DNA from: Phlegmacium glaucopus | Taxonomy: Eukaryota > Basidiomycota > Agaricomycetes > Agaricales > Cortinariaceae | Direction of reading: 5' to 3' | Length of the DNA stretch: 19,415 nucleotides | NCBI GenBank assembly: GCA_015039465.1 | Contig: MU130357.1 | Span: forward strand, 232,756-252,170 | Part shown: one piece after another, positions 10,034-18,759 of the stretch | Layout: each line of letters starts with the position of its first letter | How positions within the stretch are numbered: position 1 is the stretch's first letter | Made by a program: the position numbers and the translations under genes | The notes under the pieces: generated by a model | The model's database searches: none | Seen by the model: only the letters and a program-made list of their open reading frames with translations | Told to the model about the DNA's origin: nothing

Positions 10034-11062
10034 TTGTTAGAAGATCTAGCCTATTGTAAAATGGGTTTTGACAAAGTAAAAAAATTCATAATGTAAAAAC
10101 GACAATTGTAATGATACCTGGGTCTCCTACTCCATCGGCATGTGTGTCATTTGCTGTCTGTTTTTTTTTTCACCATCGTGGCTGGATGCGGCGATAAAGT
10201 ATATCACTAGTGATAACAAGGAAAAAAACTGTTGGTCTAGACGTTAAACTGCCCTGAAGGAGTAGGAAGGAGTTCCGACAAAGACGATGGTGTGCAAGTG
10301 CAGTTTTAATTTAGTGTTTTGGAGCATGTATTTTAGAGCATAGAATGACCGGTGAAAGATGGAAATTTTCAGTTTAGGTTTTGGGATGGCCCGACTTCAT
10401 AGGCTTGACTTATCAGATGACCTTGAGTTTGATAACGATATTTTTGTTTTCGCCCCCAGGTCAGAAGACAACACTTTTTGATTTCAAGAGGTCAGAGACG
10501 AAGAGGCTTTTCTGCCAGTTGCACAGGTTTCCAGGCTTAGGGAGATTACAAGGGGTATAGATCAATCGAAAAATCTCAGAGCAGGGGAAGGGCTTCGCAA
10601 AGGGCAGCGCCTAACTAGGGCCTGTGCGAAGTGACGCTCCAAAGCACCAGTGGTAACATGGGAGGGGAAGCACATCGTGTACACGAGGGCGCGTTAAGTT
10701 ACTGCCCATACAGCCTCCCTCAGTCGGCCCACGGAAGATGAATTAATGAATTAAAAAGTGACGCGGCAAAACCTAGACAAGTTGAGGCCTTAGCAATCGG
10801 ACTGCAGTCACACTCACTGGTGGAGCAAAAACTGTCTTGAAGAGGAAAGGAAAGAAGAAGACCACTAGCAAGCGAGTCGATTTCTTAATTATCTTCTCAA
10901 TAACTTAGGTATCTATGCAAAATTTTGAAAAGACGCATTTATTGCTGACTACAGTTTCAGGGCGGAGGCCGGCATATGCCGGGAATGTACCCGCGGTAAT
11001 TTACGTAAACCTATAAATGCCACTATACCTCTCCTTCGATTCCAAGACCCGTTTGTCAAAAT
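10034..11062. other. Spacer between VWA8 fragment and P450 copy B
   Basis: The first ~300 bp are AT-rich with T runs and look like a 3' flank. From 10359 a frame starts ATG GAA ATT TTC, is interrupted by TGA at 10479-10481, and stays open to TGA at 10632. No family was recognised. No tRNA, transposon end or further VWA8 sequence was seen. Confidence 0.4.
10359..10634 (+). CDS. Possible small ORF with one internal TGA, unrecognised
   Basis: The frame runs 40 codons to TGA at 10479-10481 and then about 50 further codons in the same frame to TGA at 10632-10634. The predicted peptide starts MEIFSLGFGMARLHRLDL, and the second part is charged (EVRDEEAF, SRLREITRG). There is no homologue in memory, no membrane segment, and no supporting promoter. 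CCCCCAG at about 10453-10459 could be a splice acceptor, so this might be the last exon of something undetected. Chance is a fair alternative. Confidence 0.2.
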
Positions 11063-13849
11063 CTTCTCATGTACTAGCTGAAACTCTTACGCTGGTTTGC
11101 ATTTTAGTTCAATAAAGCTAGAAATGCTACGTTATCTGCAATCTGTCGATGGCTAGTTTGTTTGGCAGTAGAAGCAAAAAGAAATGCCACAGCGTTATCA
11201 TGATGCTGTCTCTCTCGGCGATCTCCTCAGCCTGGCGCTAGCTGTGAAAGTACTTGTCGTTGACAGTGGTATAGCTTGAGCACCAGGTTAATCTCGAGAC
11301 GCTGTATTTGGAGGCGAATCTTTCAGGATGTTTTGGCGGTTCCGTCGTTTGGTCAACGGTAGCTCTATGTTTTATCTTGACTTCTCAGGTCTTCAGAAGG
11401 TCAGGGCTGCAATTGACAAAGTCAATTTATTCAAGGAAATAACTGTATACATAGCACGAACTCGATATGTTCTTGAGTTCACAAGTAGGGAACCCGGCAA
11501 TCAACTACCACCTTCGAAAACCAACACTTCCCACAAGTTCCGAGTCCCAGAATTCAGACCGCCGGTGATTTGGAGTTCTGTATCGTATGGCTTTAGTTCC
11601 GATCCTCGGGTTTTGTGGTCGGGTGGTTGGACCAACGTGAAAGTTGAAACACTACTAGATATGGGCTCCCTGAAAGGCTATATAAGTATAGCAAATCCGC
11701 TATAATGCCTGGCGATTACACGCAATGGGCAGCCTTACTTATCTCGACATCGTGTTCGCTATATTTACAGTCATATTGCTCAAGAAGGTCTTCACCGGCA
11801 CTAAACGCTCGATACCTTTGCCACCTGGCCCATCAAAACTACCTCTTCTCGATAACCTGTTGGACTTGCCTACTGATAAAGCATGGGTCACTTTCTCAGA
11901 CTGGGGCAAAAAATGGGGTATTTATCTCACAATTGTGCCTCACTAGTCAATGAACTTCAACCAGGTGACATTGTTTCCATTTCGGCACTCGGTCAGCATA
12001 TAGTGATCCTAAACTCTGCGAGGGTGGCAGTAGAGATGCTGGACAAGAAGAGTGCAATTTACTCTGACAGACCCGTCCTTCAAATGGGAGGAGAACTAGT
12101 AGGCTGGAACAACTCACTTGGTCTTCTCCCATACGGAGACCGATTTCGCAATTATCGCAAGTTTTTCCATCAGCTTATGGGCAACGTTTCCTCGGCGTCT
12201 TCGTTTTATCCAGTGGAAGAACTGGAAACTCACAGGTTGTTAAAACGAGTTGCGCAAAACCCAGACAATTTGGCAGCCCATGTACGCAGGTGAGTCCGAA
12301 TCAGCATCATCTAGCTGCTTGGAATAAAGGATAATACTCACGTCTCTTCCCTATCTGTGTAGAACTGCTGGTGCAATAATTCTCCGTATATCTTATGGGT
12401 ACGAGGTCAAGGAAGAGGACGATCCTTTTGTCACCCTCGCTGATGAAGCGATGCAGCAATTTTCGCTTGCAGCTGCGCCGGGTAGCTTTCTTGTCGACAT
12501 TTTCCCTTCATGTGTGTTGTTCTTGTAGTTATTCATTTTGGAATGAGATTTCTGAAGGTTCTACAGTGAAGTATCTACCAGCTTGGTTTCCTGGAGCAGG
12601 CTTCAAGCGGACAGCAGTTCATTGGGCTGAGACGCTTACGAAGATGGTCGAAGCCCCACACCAATTTGTCAAACAACAAATGGTGAGCTGCATAATGCAT
12701 GCTCACTTGCCCTCACTGATACAAAGCCTTCTTCCCTCCTCGTAGGCATCAGGAACAGCGGAACCATCCTTCACTTCCCGCCTGCTCGAGGGGTCTCATA
12801 TCACTGCTGAACAAGAACACGACATTAAATGGTCTGCACTTTCATTATATGGAGGTGGCGCAGATACAGCAAGTTTCTCTTTTTCTTGCGCTAACCTAAT
12901 TGTAAGATTTCAAACTAATATCGGCATGAATATAGACTGTATCTACCATCTATGCTTTCTTTTCAGCCATGACCATTTATCCCGATGTTGCTCGAAAGGC
13001 CCAGGCAGAGATTGACGCTGTGGTTGGAGCCGACAGATTACCAACGTTTTCTGACAGAGAGAATCTGCCATATACAAACGCTGTTGCCCTTGAAATAATG
13101 CGATGGCATGTTGTCACGCCTACTGGTAAACTCTCCCTCTCTTCTCTCTAACTCAACGCGCTGCTCACCAAGGCGCGGGACTCTAGGTCTACCCCACTGT
13201 GTGACGGAAGATGATATCCATGATGGCTATTTGATACCAAAAGGTGCCGTGATATTCGCCAACATTTGGTAAGTTGCATCAAAGACTTGAAATACGATGG
13301 AAACCAAAAGATTTGTCCGCAGGTTCATGTTGCATGATCCAAAAGTCTACTCGAACCCCGCGAGTTTCAATCCCGAGAGATTTTTAGGACCAAACATGGA
13401 ACGAGACCCTCGTGACATTTGCTTCGGATTTGGAAGAAGGTATGTGTGGATATATATGGTTTATTCCTTTATTCTTATTTGATGATCTGATTTGTAGGAT
13501 TTGCCCTGGTAACACTATCTCTAAGTATCCTTTCTTGGCCCATAATTGATGTGTATGTCGTCAAGGTCGAGTCTTGGCTGATTCATCAGTCTTCATCGCG
13601 TGTGCAATGGTTTTATCTGTTTTTGATATCACCAAATATTCCAAAGACGGAATCGTCATTGAACCAGTCGTTGGACAGATGGCGGGTACTATTAGGTGAG
13701 ATTTTGCCAACAGTTGAAAAGAGTGTTGGTCGCAATCTCAACCTTTAATTTTTTATTTTTTTTAAATAGCCATCCTGAGCCTTTCAAATGCTCCATTATA
13801 CCTCGTTCACAGAAGGCGTTGGACCTCATTAATTCTGACTTTGAATCGT
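11063..13849 (+). repeat. Segmental duplication copy B (P450 gene with promoter)
   Basis: This segment is a direct repeat of 4985-7783. Upstream sequence, TATA box, all ten intron positions and the 11-nt microexon are conserved. Differences include a 6-bp insertion in exon 1 (two extra residues, FTGTKRS against FTKRS), a shorter first intron and scattered upstream indels. The unrelated flank starts at the stop codon. Confidence 0.92.
11679..11685 (+). promoter_or_regulatory. TATA box of P450 copy B
   Basis: TATATAA lies 40 nt upstream of the ATG at 11725, with the same spacing and surrounding bases as in copy A. Confidence 0.6.
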
Positions 13850-13851
13850 GA
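11725..13851 (+). CDS. Cytochrome P450 monooxygenase, copy B (505 aa, 11 exons)
   Basis: This is the paralogue of the P450 at 5653 and has the same predicted role: membrane-anchored heme monooxygenase, substrate unknown. Exons: 11725-11917, 11965-12289, 12363-12511, 12567-12682, 12746-12868, 12936-13125, 13187-13268, 13323-13439, 13498-13508, 13566-13695 and 13770-13851. They sum to 1518 nt, in frame, ending TGA. All hallmarks are present: N-terminal anchor, PPGP hinge, GGADTT, EIMR, FNPERF and FGFGRRICPG. Differences from copy A include GWNNSLG for GWKNSLA, YEVKEE for YEAKEK, LKYLP for LRYLP, MTIYPD for MTVCPD, EDDIHD for EDNIHD and WFMLHD for WSMLHD. The last replaces Ser by Phe close to the start of exon 8. 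The GC-AG intron (12869-12935) is retained. Most changes are conservative, so the copy is probably functional and fairly young. Confidence 0.9.
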
Positions 13852-14352
13852 AAACTTTATTGAAATATAACGAGCAAATACGCTACGAAACCTATAAGCG
13901 CCCAAAACGGAAACACCGTCGTCTCCGTAAATACGTACGATTTCACCTTTATGATTACCGTTCTTTTATTCGCAATGGCCTGCGGTGCATTCCACACCGC
14001 CGCCAATATACTTTTGATTTCATGAGCATTGTGCTCTTATTTTCATTACCTTTTATATCTCATTTTATTGTCTATCCATAGTCTAACTATTAGCAGGCAC
14101 AAACAGAATGTGCCTGCTCATTTCGTATATAAACCTTGTAGTTGGACAACCCTTGTACTGTTACCACAATCTTTGTTGTTTTCCCATGCTTAAAAAACAA
14201 AGGAATCTCGAAGGGAAGGCCTCAGAACAGAGTAGTAGTCTATCTAAATACCCAACTTTTCCATCGTGAAAGTCCATCAGCGACTCTCGCCAAGAAAATG
14301 TCTAGTGCTTGAAAGTCTGGTCTTTTGCCTTTTTTGGCAATTTTTCAGCTGG
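13852..14352. other. 3' flank of P450 copy B, no gene recognised
   Basis: This AT-rich sequence follows the copy B stop. A short plus-strand frame at 13848-14081 (77 codons) is basic and tyrosine-rich but matches no family known to me, and it overlaps the P450 stop. A strong hairpin lies at 14092-14118. Confidence 0.4.
14092..14118. repeat. Perfect 10-bp stem-loop downstream of P450 copy B
   Basis: AGCAGGCACA and TGTGCCTGCT are exact reverse complements separated by a 7-nt loop. It lies about 240 bp after the stop and may sit in the 3' UTR or terminator zone. No function is known. Confidence 0.6.
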
Positions 14353-15098
14353 GGTGTTGTAGGACCCCGGATAATGGCAGGTGCGCCCTGATACCCATCC
14401 GGACAGATTTTTTAGAAATTTTGAAAACGGCCGGGAGCCAATCCGGACAAAATCGACCCAAATTTCAAAAAGGCCACGGGCCTTCATCCGGACAGAAATT
14501 TGATTTCACTATGTAGCCAGGTCCCAGTCCGGACATAAGTCAATCTACCAGTTCCGCGCCAAATGTTGAGTGCAACTGTGCTCGTGACTTGCGGGTTCGA
14601 ACACGCCTTGCAACATATTTTCTGAATGTTTCTCATCTTATGCTGTTTGGACTTGTGTAGTATATCCCATGTTTTTTTGCACGAGTGAGAAACCATGGGA
14701 TCTAACTCGATTTCGCACCCTCCAAAAGGCAGACAAGCAACTGCAAGAGGCATTGAAGCTTTCTCGAAAGCGAGGTGGAAATCTGATGGTGAAAATTAGT
14801 AAAGATTAGCTACGATGTTGAATACACATGGCTAGTCTATATCATAGCTGGTGTTCTTGAGTATTATTTAGCTTAATACCTCATTTTTCTACCTCGTCTG
14901 CGGCGATTTTCAGGCCAGATCCCACCGATCCGGACAAAAATTAGCAAAAAATAGGCTGGGCACGGGGGTCTGGACAAATTTTGCAAATTTTGGGGAGGCT
15001 AGGAGCAATCCGGACAAATATCTGGGACCTCTGTCCGGACGAAAAGTGCCTTTCTAGGATCAGGCCTCCCTTACCATTATCCGGGGTCCTGGTGTTGT
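14353..15098. mobile_element. 730-bp non-autonomous TIR element with 8-bp target-site duplication
   Basis: The element spans 14361-15090. The left end AGGACCCCGGATAATGG is the exact reverse complement of the right end, and weaker similarity continues to about 36 bp. Immediately outside both ends is GGTGTTGT (14353-14360 and 15091-15098), an 8-bp target-site duplication. Interior copies of TCCGGACA occur at 14398, 14442, 14487, 14528, 14929 and 15009, with near-copies (TCTGGACA near 14969, TCCGGACG at 15034); these look like subterminal transposase-binding repeats. There is no transposase-sized frame. An 8-bp duplication fits hAT-type elements and is also reported for Zisupton/KDZ elements, so the superfamily is left open. 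Confidence 0.85.
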
Positions 15099-15552
15099 CC
15101 TTGAAATTCTCCAATGAAACTGGGGTGCCCAAAAAGGAAAATTTTCCAGTTATGACCGGAAAAAGACTGGACTGACCCTGAAATTTTGTGTTCTAAACCC
15201 CTAATTATGGTGGGGAATTTTTATGGCAATGCTCTAGCTCAAAAAATTACCAAAAAAGGCAAAAGACCGGACTTTCAAGCACTAAAAATGTCTAAAGATC
15301 TGACAGAAAAATGGGGGAAAAGGCCCCCCGCAGCAGCAACTCAATGCAGTGCTCCAGGTGCTCACTCTCAGACCAGGTCAAGTGCTGGCCTTCTCAGCAA
15401 CATCAGGACGCCCTTGCCAGTGGACTCAACCTACACTCATCCTAGTCTGATCAATACAGTGCAAGAGGGACATACTTTCTTGGAAACTCAGCTCTTGTTG
15501 GTCCCAGAAGGGGCCCCAGTCATCCTAGCAACCCTTTCAGCGGCCCTGTTTC
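15099..15552. other. Stretch between two TIR elements, no firm gene
   Basis: A plus-strand frame from ATG 15186 runs 213 codons but its last ~90 codons lie inside the next transposon. The first part has a coding-like look (LLLVPEGAPVILATLSAALF) but no domain was recognised. It is more likely chance or old transposon sequence. Confidence 0.3.
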
Positions 15553-15572
15553 CAATACTTTACTCTCCCCCC

Positions 15573-15715
15573 TTATTCCATATGGAATCCATGCAGAATG
15601 GAAATATTCCATGGAATCCATATGGAATCCACCTAATTCCATGTGGAATATGTTTGGGCTCATCATGGAATCCATATGGAATCCACATGGACTGGGGTGT
15701 GTGGATTCCACATGG
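15573..15715. repeat. Left subterminal array of ATTCCAT(A/G)TGGAAT palindromes
   Basis: At least six near-palindromic units built on TTCCATATGGAATCC occur, head to tail with short spacers. The same units reappear at the other end of the element (17205-17437). Confidence 0.8.
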
Positions 15716-15931
15716 AATTCACTCTGATCAGAAACTTAATTGGACACTCATTTCTAAGCAGATTCTCAGTACATATTCTATATTGTCAATTTTCATACAA
15801 AGACTTCAATATTATTTATTTCATTAATATAATAACCAAGTACAATATCAAAATGAATATCCCTGTGAGAGGGGGGCTGTTGATGTCATTTTTGTAGCTT
15901 ATAAAAAGTAAAGAGTAAAAAAAGAGAAAAT

Positions 15932-15950
15932 AAACCCCCAGTGGGGGTTT
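15932..15950. repeat. Hairpin AAACCCCC-AGT-GGGGGTTT
   Basis: This is a perfect 8-bp stem with a 3-nt loop, the first of a set of C-run/G-run hairpins that head each repeat module. A second, weaker hairpin of similar form (AACCC-GTA-AGGGTT type) follows at about 15991-16006. Confidence 0.6.
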
Positions 15951-16059
15951 GCTGTCATTACTGTAGTCATTATCTATTAAAAGAAATAGAAAACCCGTAA
16001 GGGTTCTCGTCGTAGTAAAAAAAATGAGGGAGGGAGCGTCGTCGTACGTGTATGGGTGC

Positions 16060-16420
16060 CGTCGTATGCGTCTGGGGGTCTTCATACGTATCTGGATGTC
16101 GTTGTACGCATCTGGGTGTGTTTCTGGAGGTGTCTGGGCATTGTCGTACACGTCTGGGTGTTGCTGGACATGTCTGGTCGTCGTCGTACATGTCTTGGTG
16201 TTAGTGGACGTGTTTGGGTGTTGGTGGATGTGTCTGGGTGATGTTGTAGGTGTTTGGGTGTTGTCGTACGCGTCTGGGTGTTGGTGGACGTGTCTGGGTG
16301 TTGTTGTAGGTGTTTGGGTGTTGTCATACGCGTCTGGGTGTTGGTGGACGCGTCTGGGTGTTGTCGTAGGTGTCTGGGTGATGTTGTACGTGTGTGGGGT
16401 TTGTCATACGTGTGGGTGTC
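16060..16420. repeat. 20-bp minisatellite with 60-bp higher-order period
   Basis: The basic unit is about GTCTGGGTGTTGGTGGACGT (20 bp) with variants. From 16201 to 16380 three consecutive 60-bp blocks align base for base, each made of three variant 20-mers. The apparent frames across it (for example 16024-16506) are repeat artefacts. Confidence 0.85.
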
Positions 16421-16514
16421 GTCGTACACATCGTGCATTGTTTGTCGTCCATTATGGTTGTTATTTATCGTATACGACCTATTATAGCATGTCAGTAACT
16501 GATTAGAATAGAAT

Positions 16515-17010
16515 AAATAAAAAAATACCCCCCCAGTGAGGGGGGGTTACCGTTGCTACGTGTTGTCGTCGTTGGCGTTGTACTGCGGTCATTGTTGTTT
16601 CGTTGTACACGTTGTACAGGGTTGTTGTGTCATTGTACACGTTGTACGTTGTTGTTGTTGTTTTGTTGGACACATCGTACGTCGTCGTCGTACGCATTGT
16701 TTGTGTTGTTTGTTGTCCGTTATTGTCGTCGTGCATCGTACATAGCCTATTGTAATGTGTTAGTAGTGAATTAAAGAATAAAATAAAAAAATACCCCCCT
16801 CACCAGGGGGGTTACCGTTGTTACATGAAAGTTGTCGTTGTCGTTGTCATTGTCGTTGTCGTTGTCGTTGTCGTTGTGCTGCAGCCGTCGTTCATTGTTG
16901 CTATTGTTGCTGTTGTTGTGTAGTGGGGTGGTGGAGTGGTGGTGGGAAGGAAGCAAGCAAGAAGTCGACGTAGTAGTATATTTGGATGTGCATGGGCCAT
17001 GTAGCCAGGC
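16515..17010. repeat. Two further hairpin-headed modules with GTT/GTC-rich microsatellites
   Basis: Each module starts with AATAAAAAAATACCCCCC, a C-run/G-run hairpin (16528-16546 and 16794-16811), then GGTTACCGTTG and a GTTGTC-rich tract (perfect hexamers at about 16831-16876). The junction sequence recurs at a spacing of about 266 bp (16515-16560 and 16782-16827). Tails such as TATTGTAATGTGTTAGTAG and TATTATAGCATGTCAGTAA are also related. Confidence 0.7.
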
Positions 17011-17047
17011 AAGGGTATATCACATACTAATTTTCTTATATTTAAAA

Positions 17048-17120
17048 GCCGGTGTAGCTCAGTTGGCTAGAGTGCTTGTTAATGCTGAACAGGTCCTAGG
17101 TTCGATTCATGTTGGTGCAG
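17048..17120 (+). pseudogene. tRNA-like relic with intact A and B boxes
   Basis: TAGCTCAGTTGGCTAGAG (A box and D arm) and GGTTCGATTC (B box) have canonical spacing (T54 position at 17101), and the D stem pairs. The acceptor ends and T stem do not pair, and the anticodon stem is weak (loop TTAATGC, reading AAT if aligned as Ile). This is a decayed tRNA gene or the pol III head of a SINE, not a working tRNA. Confidence 0.55.
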
Positions 17121-17204
17121 ATTTTAAATTTTAACTTAATTACTACAAATGCTATTAGTAACCTAGTAAATAGTTTCTAATGGTTTGTATATATTTTAAT
17201 GGTT

Positions 17205-17437
17205 ATTCCATGTGGATTCCATATGGATTCCACTGGAATTTCTATATTCCATGTGGAATCCATATAGAATCCAGTGGAATAAAGGTGTGGATTCCATGTG
17301 GATTCCAGGTGGACATTCCACCATTCCATATGGAATTTGGCCATTCCATCACCATTCCATATGAATTCCATGTGGAATGGAGAGCTCAAAATGAGTGGGA
17401 TCTCAGCCAAAACATATTCCATATGGAATGATGGAAT
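17205..17437. repeat. Right subterminal array of TTCCAT(A/G)TGGA palindromes
   Basis: This is a dense set of TTCCATGTGGA, TTCCATATGGA and TTCCACTGGAA variants, partner to the left array at 15573-15715. The frames read through it are repeat artefacts. Confidence 0.8.
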
Positions 17438-17485
17438 ATGGGGGGAGAGTAAAGACCTCCCTGTTTCAGATCTCTGCTTCAGCAT

Positions 17486-17735
17486 GTACTTTACACTCCC
17501 CCACATTGTCCGGTGGACTCCGCTAGTCCGGTGGAAGTCCAGTGGACGTCCACCGGACTCCACTAAATTCCACTGGACTCTGCTAAAAGTCCGCTAAAAG
17601 TCCAGTCAAAGTCCGGTCAAAGTCTGGTGGAAGTCTGGTGGAAGTCCGGTCAAGCAAAAATGACTGGACTGGCATGTCCGGTCAGAGTCCACCGGACTTT
17701 TACCGGACTTTGACTGGACTTTTAGCGGACTTTTT
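17486..17735. repeat. Probable transposon end: terminal motif plus GTCCGGTGGA/AGTCCAGT array
   Basis: At about 17487 the sequence TACTTTACACTCCCCCAC closely resembles the left end of the 1.9-kb element (TACTTTACTCTCCCCCC). It is followed by many GTCCGGTGGA and AGTCCAGTNNA units to about 17735. Within it, 17588-17617 and 17702-17731 are perfect 30-bp inverted repeats. This is plausibly the end of the KDZ transposon whose transposase gene begins (3' end) at 17863. No opposite end was found. Confidence 0.55.
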
Positions 17736-17844
17736 ATAATTTCAAGGAAGTTGTATAGCTGATGCCTGCTGACTAACATTATATCTATATGTATATATGA
17801 TCTATTTATTTGTTCAGCTTCTGTTACATGTGTATGTATGTACA

Positions 17845-17868
17845 ATTTATTTATTTATTTATTTATTC
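17845..17868. repeat. ATTT tetranucleotide run at the 3' end of the transposase gene
   Basis: Five to six ATTT units lie next to and just overlapping the stop codon of the minus-strand transposase frame. It is a simple repeat. Confidence 0.7.
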
Positions 17869-18744
17869 AGCATCACTATGATCATTGTCATTTTTATTTT
17901 TTTGTTGCTTGATAACATTTCTTGTATGATAAAAAAGCATTATATGTATAAACCAGTTAAAATTTGGAGGAGTCATTCGCTTGAGAATAGACTCAAATCC
18001 ACCCAACCATGCATTAAGTTGCTCACATGCTTGAGTATTGAATGCACATTTTTGATAAGTGGTTCCATCAGATGCTGTTGCTGTTATAACCAAATTTGGA
18101 GCAGACCCATCTGTGGGAGCTGGATTACACCAAGTCCAACAAAGAGTGTCTGTTTTGCGATGATTCTGATAATGATAGCTATCAACTATGAATCTGGTTG
18201 TTTGTGACCAGGTGTTCCATTGACCCTGAGCAACAATATGCTTAAGTAATTGACAAGCTTTATCAATGCATATATAGTCAGGGTGTGATTCCATTGAAGG
18301 ATACACCTGGTTTAAAAATGCCAAGATATTTGATTCAGATTCAGATCTTGAAAATTTAGCCCATGCAACAACAACACCACATGGGGCACAAATAGTTTCA
18401 ACACAGTAAAAAGTTGCAGGACCAAAGAAATGTTTTAACTTTCTGGGATCTGGAGCAGGCTGATCATGGGGCTGATGTTCATGGTCACCTTTTGGATTCC
18501 AAGGCAGATTCTCTTGGTGACGGTTTAACATTCTTTTTGATCCTGCTAAACTTCCAGCTGAGTGATCAAGCTTATATTTCTTCCAAAGAGCTTGATGAGC
18601 TGCACAGGCCATAGTTTCAGCAATCACAGTGCCCATACAGTCTCTAACACGGCATCTAGTCCCAAACACATTTTTATGTATTTGACAAAAAGAACCACCT
18701 CGGTAATTTGCTAAGTCTGATGTGCAATTATCATAAGCACAATG
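17863..18744 (-). CDS. KDZ-type transposase with CxC6-like cysteine cluster, C-terminal exon
   Basis: This is a large minus-strand exon of about 294 codons. The ATG at 18669 is internal: the same frame continues upstream to a splice acceptor (ATTTAG) at 18745, adding HCAYDNCTSDLANYRGG and FCQIH. Cysteine/histidine pairs (CAYDNC, FCQIH, CRVRDC, ACAAH) form the zinc-ribbon-like cluster found in basidiomycete KDZ (Kyakuja-Dileera-Zisupton) proteins. The RNase H-fold core follows, with candidate acidic residues in YICIDKAC, FIVDSYHYQNH and TQACEQLNAWLGG, and ends LKRMTPPNFNWFIHIMLFYH. It would cut and move DNA in the nucleus. The frame is intact here. The upstream exon should lie at higher coordinates but is present only in string-reversed form (18,75x-19,415). 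Confidence 0.85.
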   Translation of the reverse strand, partial: HCAYDNCTSDLANYRGGSFCQIHKNVFGTRCRVRDCMGTVIAETMACAAHQALWKKYKLDHSAGSLAGSKRMLNRHQENLPWNPKGDHEHQPHDQPAPDPRKLKHFFGPATFYCVETICAPCGVVVAWAKFSRSESESNILAFLNQVYPSMESHPDYICIDKACQLLKHIVAQGQWNTWSQTTRFIVDSYHYQNHRKTDTLCWTWCNPAPTDGSAPNLVITATASDGTTYQKCAFNTQACEQLNAWLGGFESILKRMTPPNFNWFIHIMLFYHTRNVIKQQKNKNDNDHSDAE

Positions 18745-18759
18745 CTAAATAAAGTGTTA

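Larger units (their letters stand above)
15553..17458. mobile_element. About 1.9-kb non-autonomous TIR element with palindromic subterminal arrays
   Basis: The left end 15558-15581 (CTTTACTCTCCCCCC...TTCCAT) and right end 17431-17454 are inverted copies with one mismatch in 24. A 9-bp direct repeat CCCTGTTTC lies just outside both (15544-15552 and 17459-17467), consistent with a target-site duplication; the outermost 4-5 bases of the two ends do not match. Just inside each end is an array of palindromic units built from TTCCATATGGAA and TTCCATGTGGAA variants (about 15573-15715 and 17205-17437). The interior holds G/C hairpins, GT-rich minisatellites and a tRNA-like sequence, and no transposase. 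Confidence 0.7.

Noticed and set aside
11328..11705. 125-codon plus-strand frame ahead of P450 copy B (91-codon relative at 5358-5633)
   Set aside because: It spans the TATA box, and copies A and B differ here by indels that are not multiples of three, so it behaves as promoter DNA rather than coding sequence.
14302..15175. Several 60-90-codon frames on both strands
   Set aside because: They lie within or across the ends of the 730-bp TIR element, share no domain, and are best explained by chance.
16024..16506. 160-codon plus-strand frame rich in Val, Cys and Trp, and its 118-codon minus-strand partner
   Set aside because: Both are read-through of the 20/60-bp minisatellite: a 60-bp period divisible by 3 keeps frames open on both strands without selection.
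16831..16876. CRISPR-like regular repeats
   Set aside because: It is a continuous GTTGTC microsatellite without spacers, in a eukaryotic genome.
17048..17120. Functional tRNA-Ile(AAU)
   Set aside because: The acceptor and T stems do not pair and the anticodon stem has mismatches; only the internal promoter boxes are preserved.
17177..17563. 128-codon minus-strand frame with repeated FHMEF and STWNPH motifs
   Set aside because: It is a translation of the TTCCATATGGAA palindromic array, not a gene.
18414..18614. 66-codon plus-strand frame opposite the KDZ exon
   Set aside because: It is antisense to a strongly conserved transposase exon, with no independent support.
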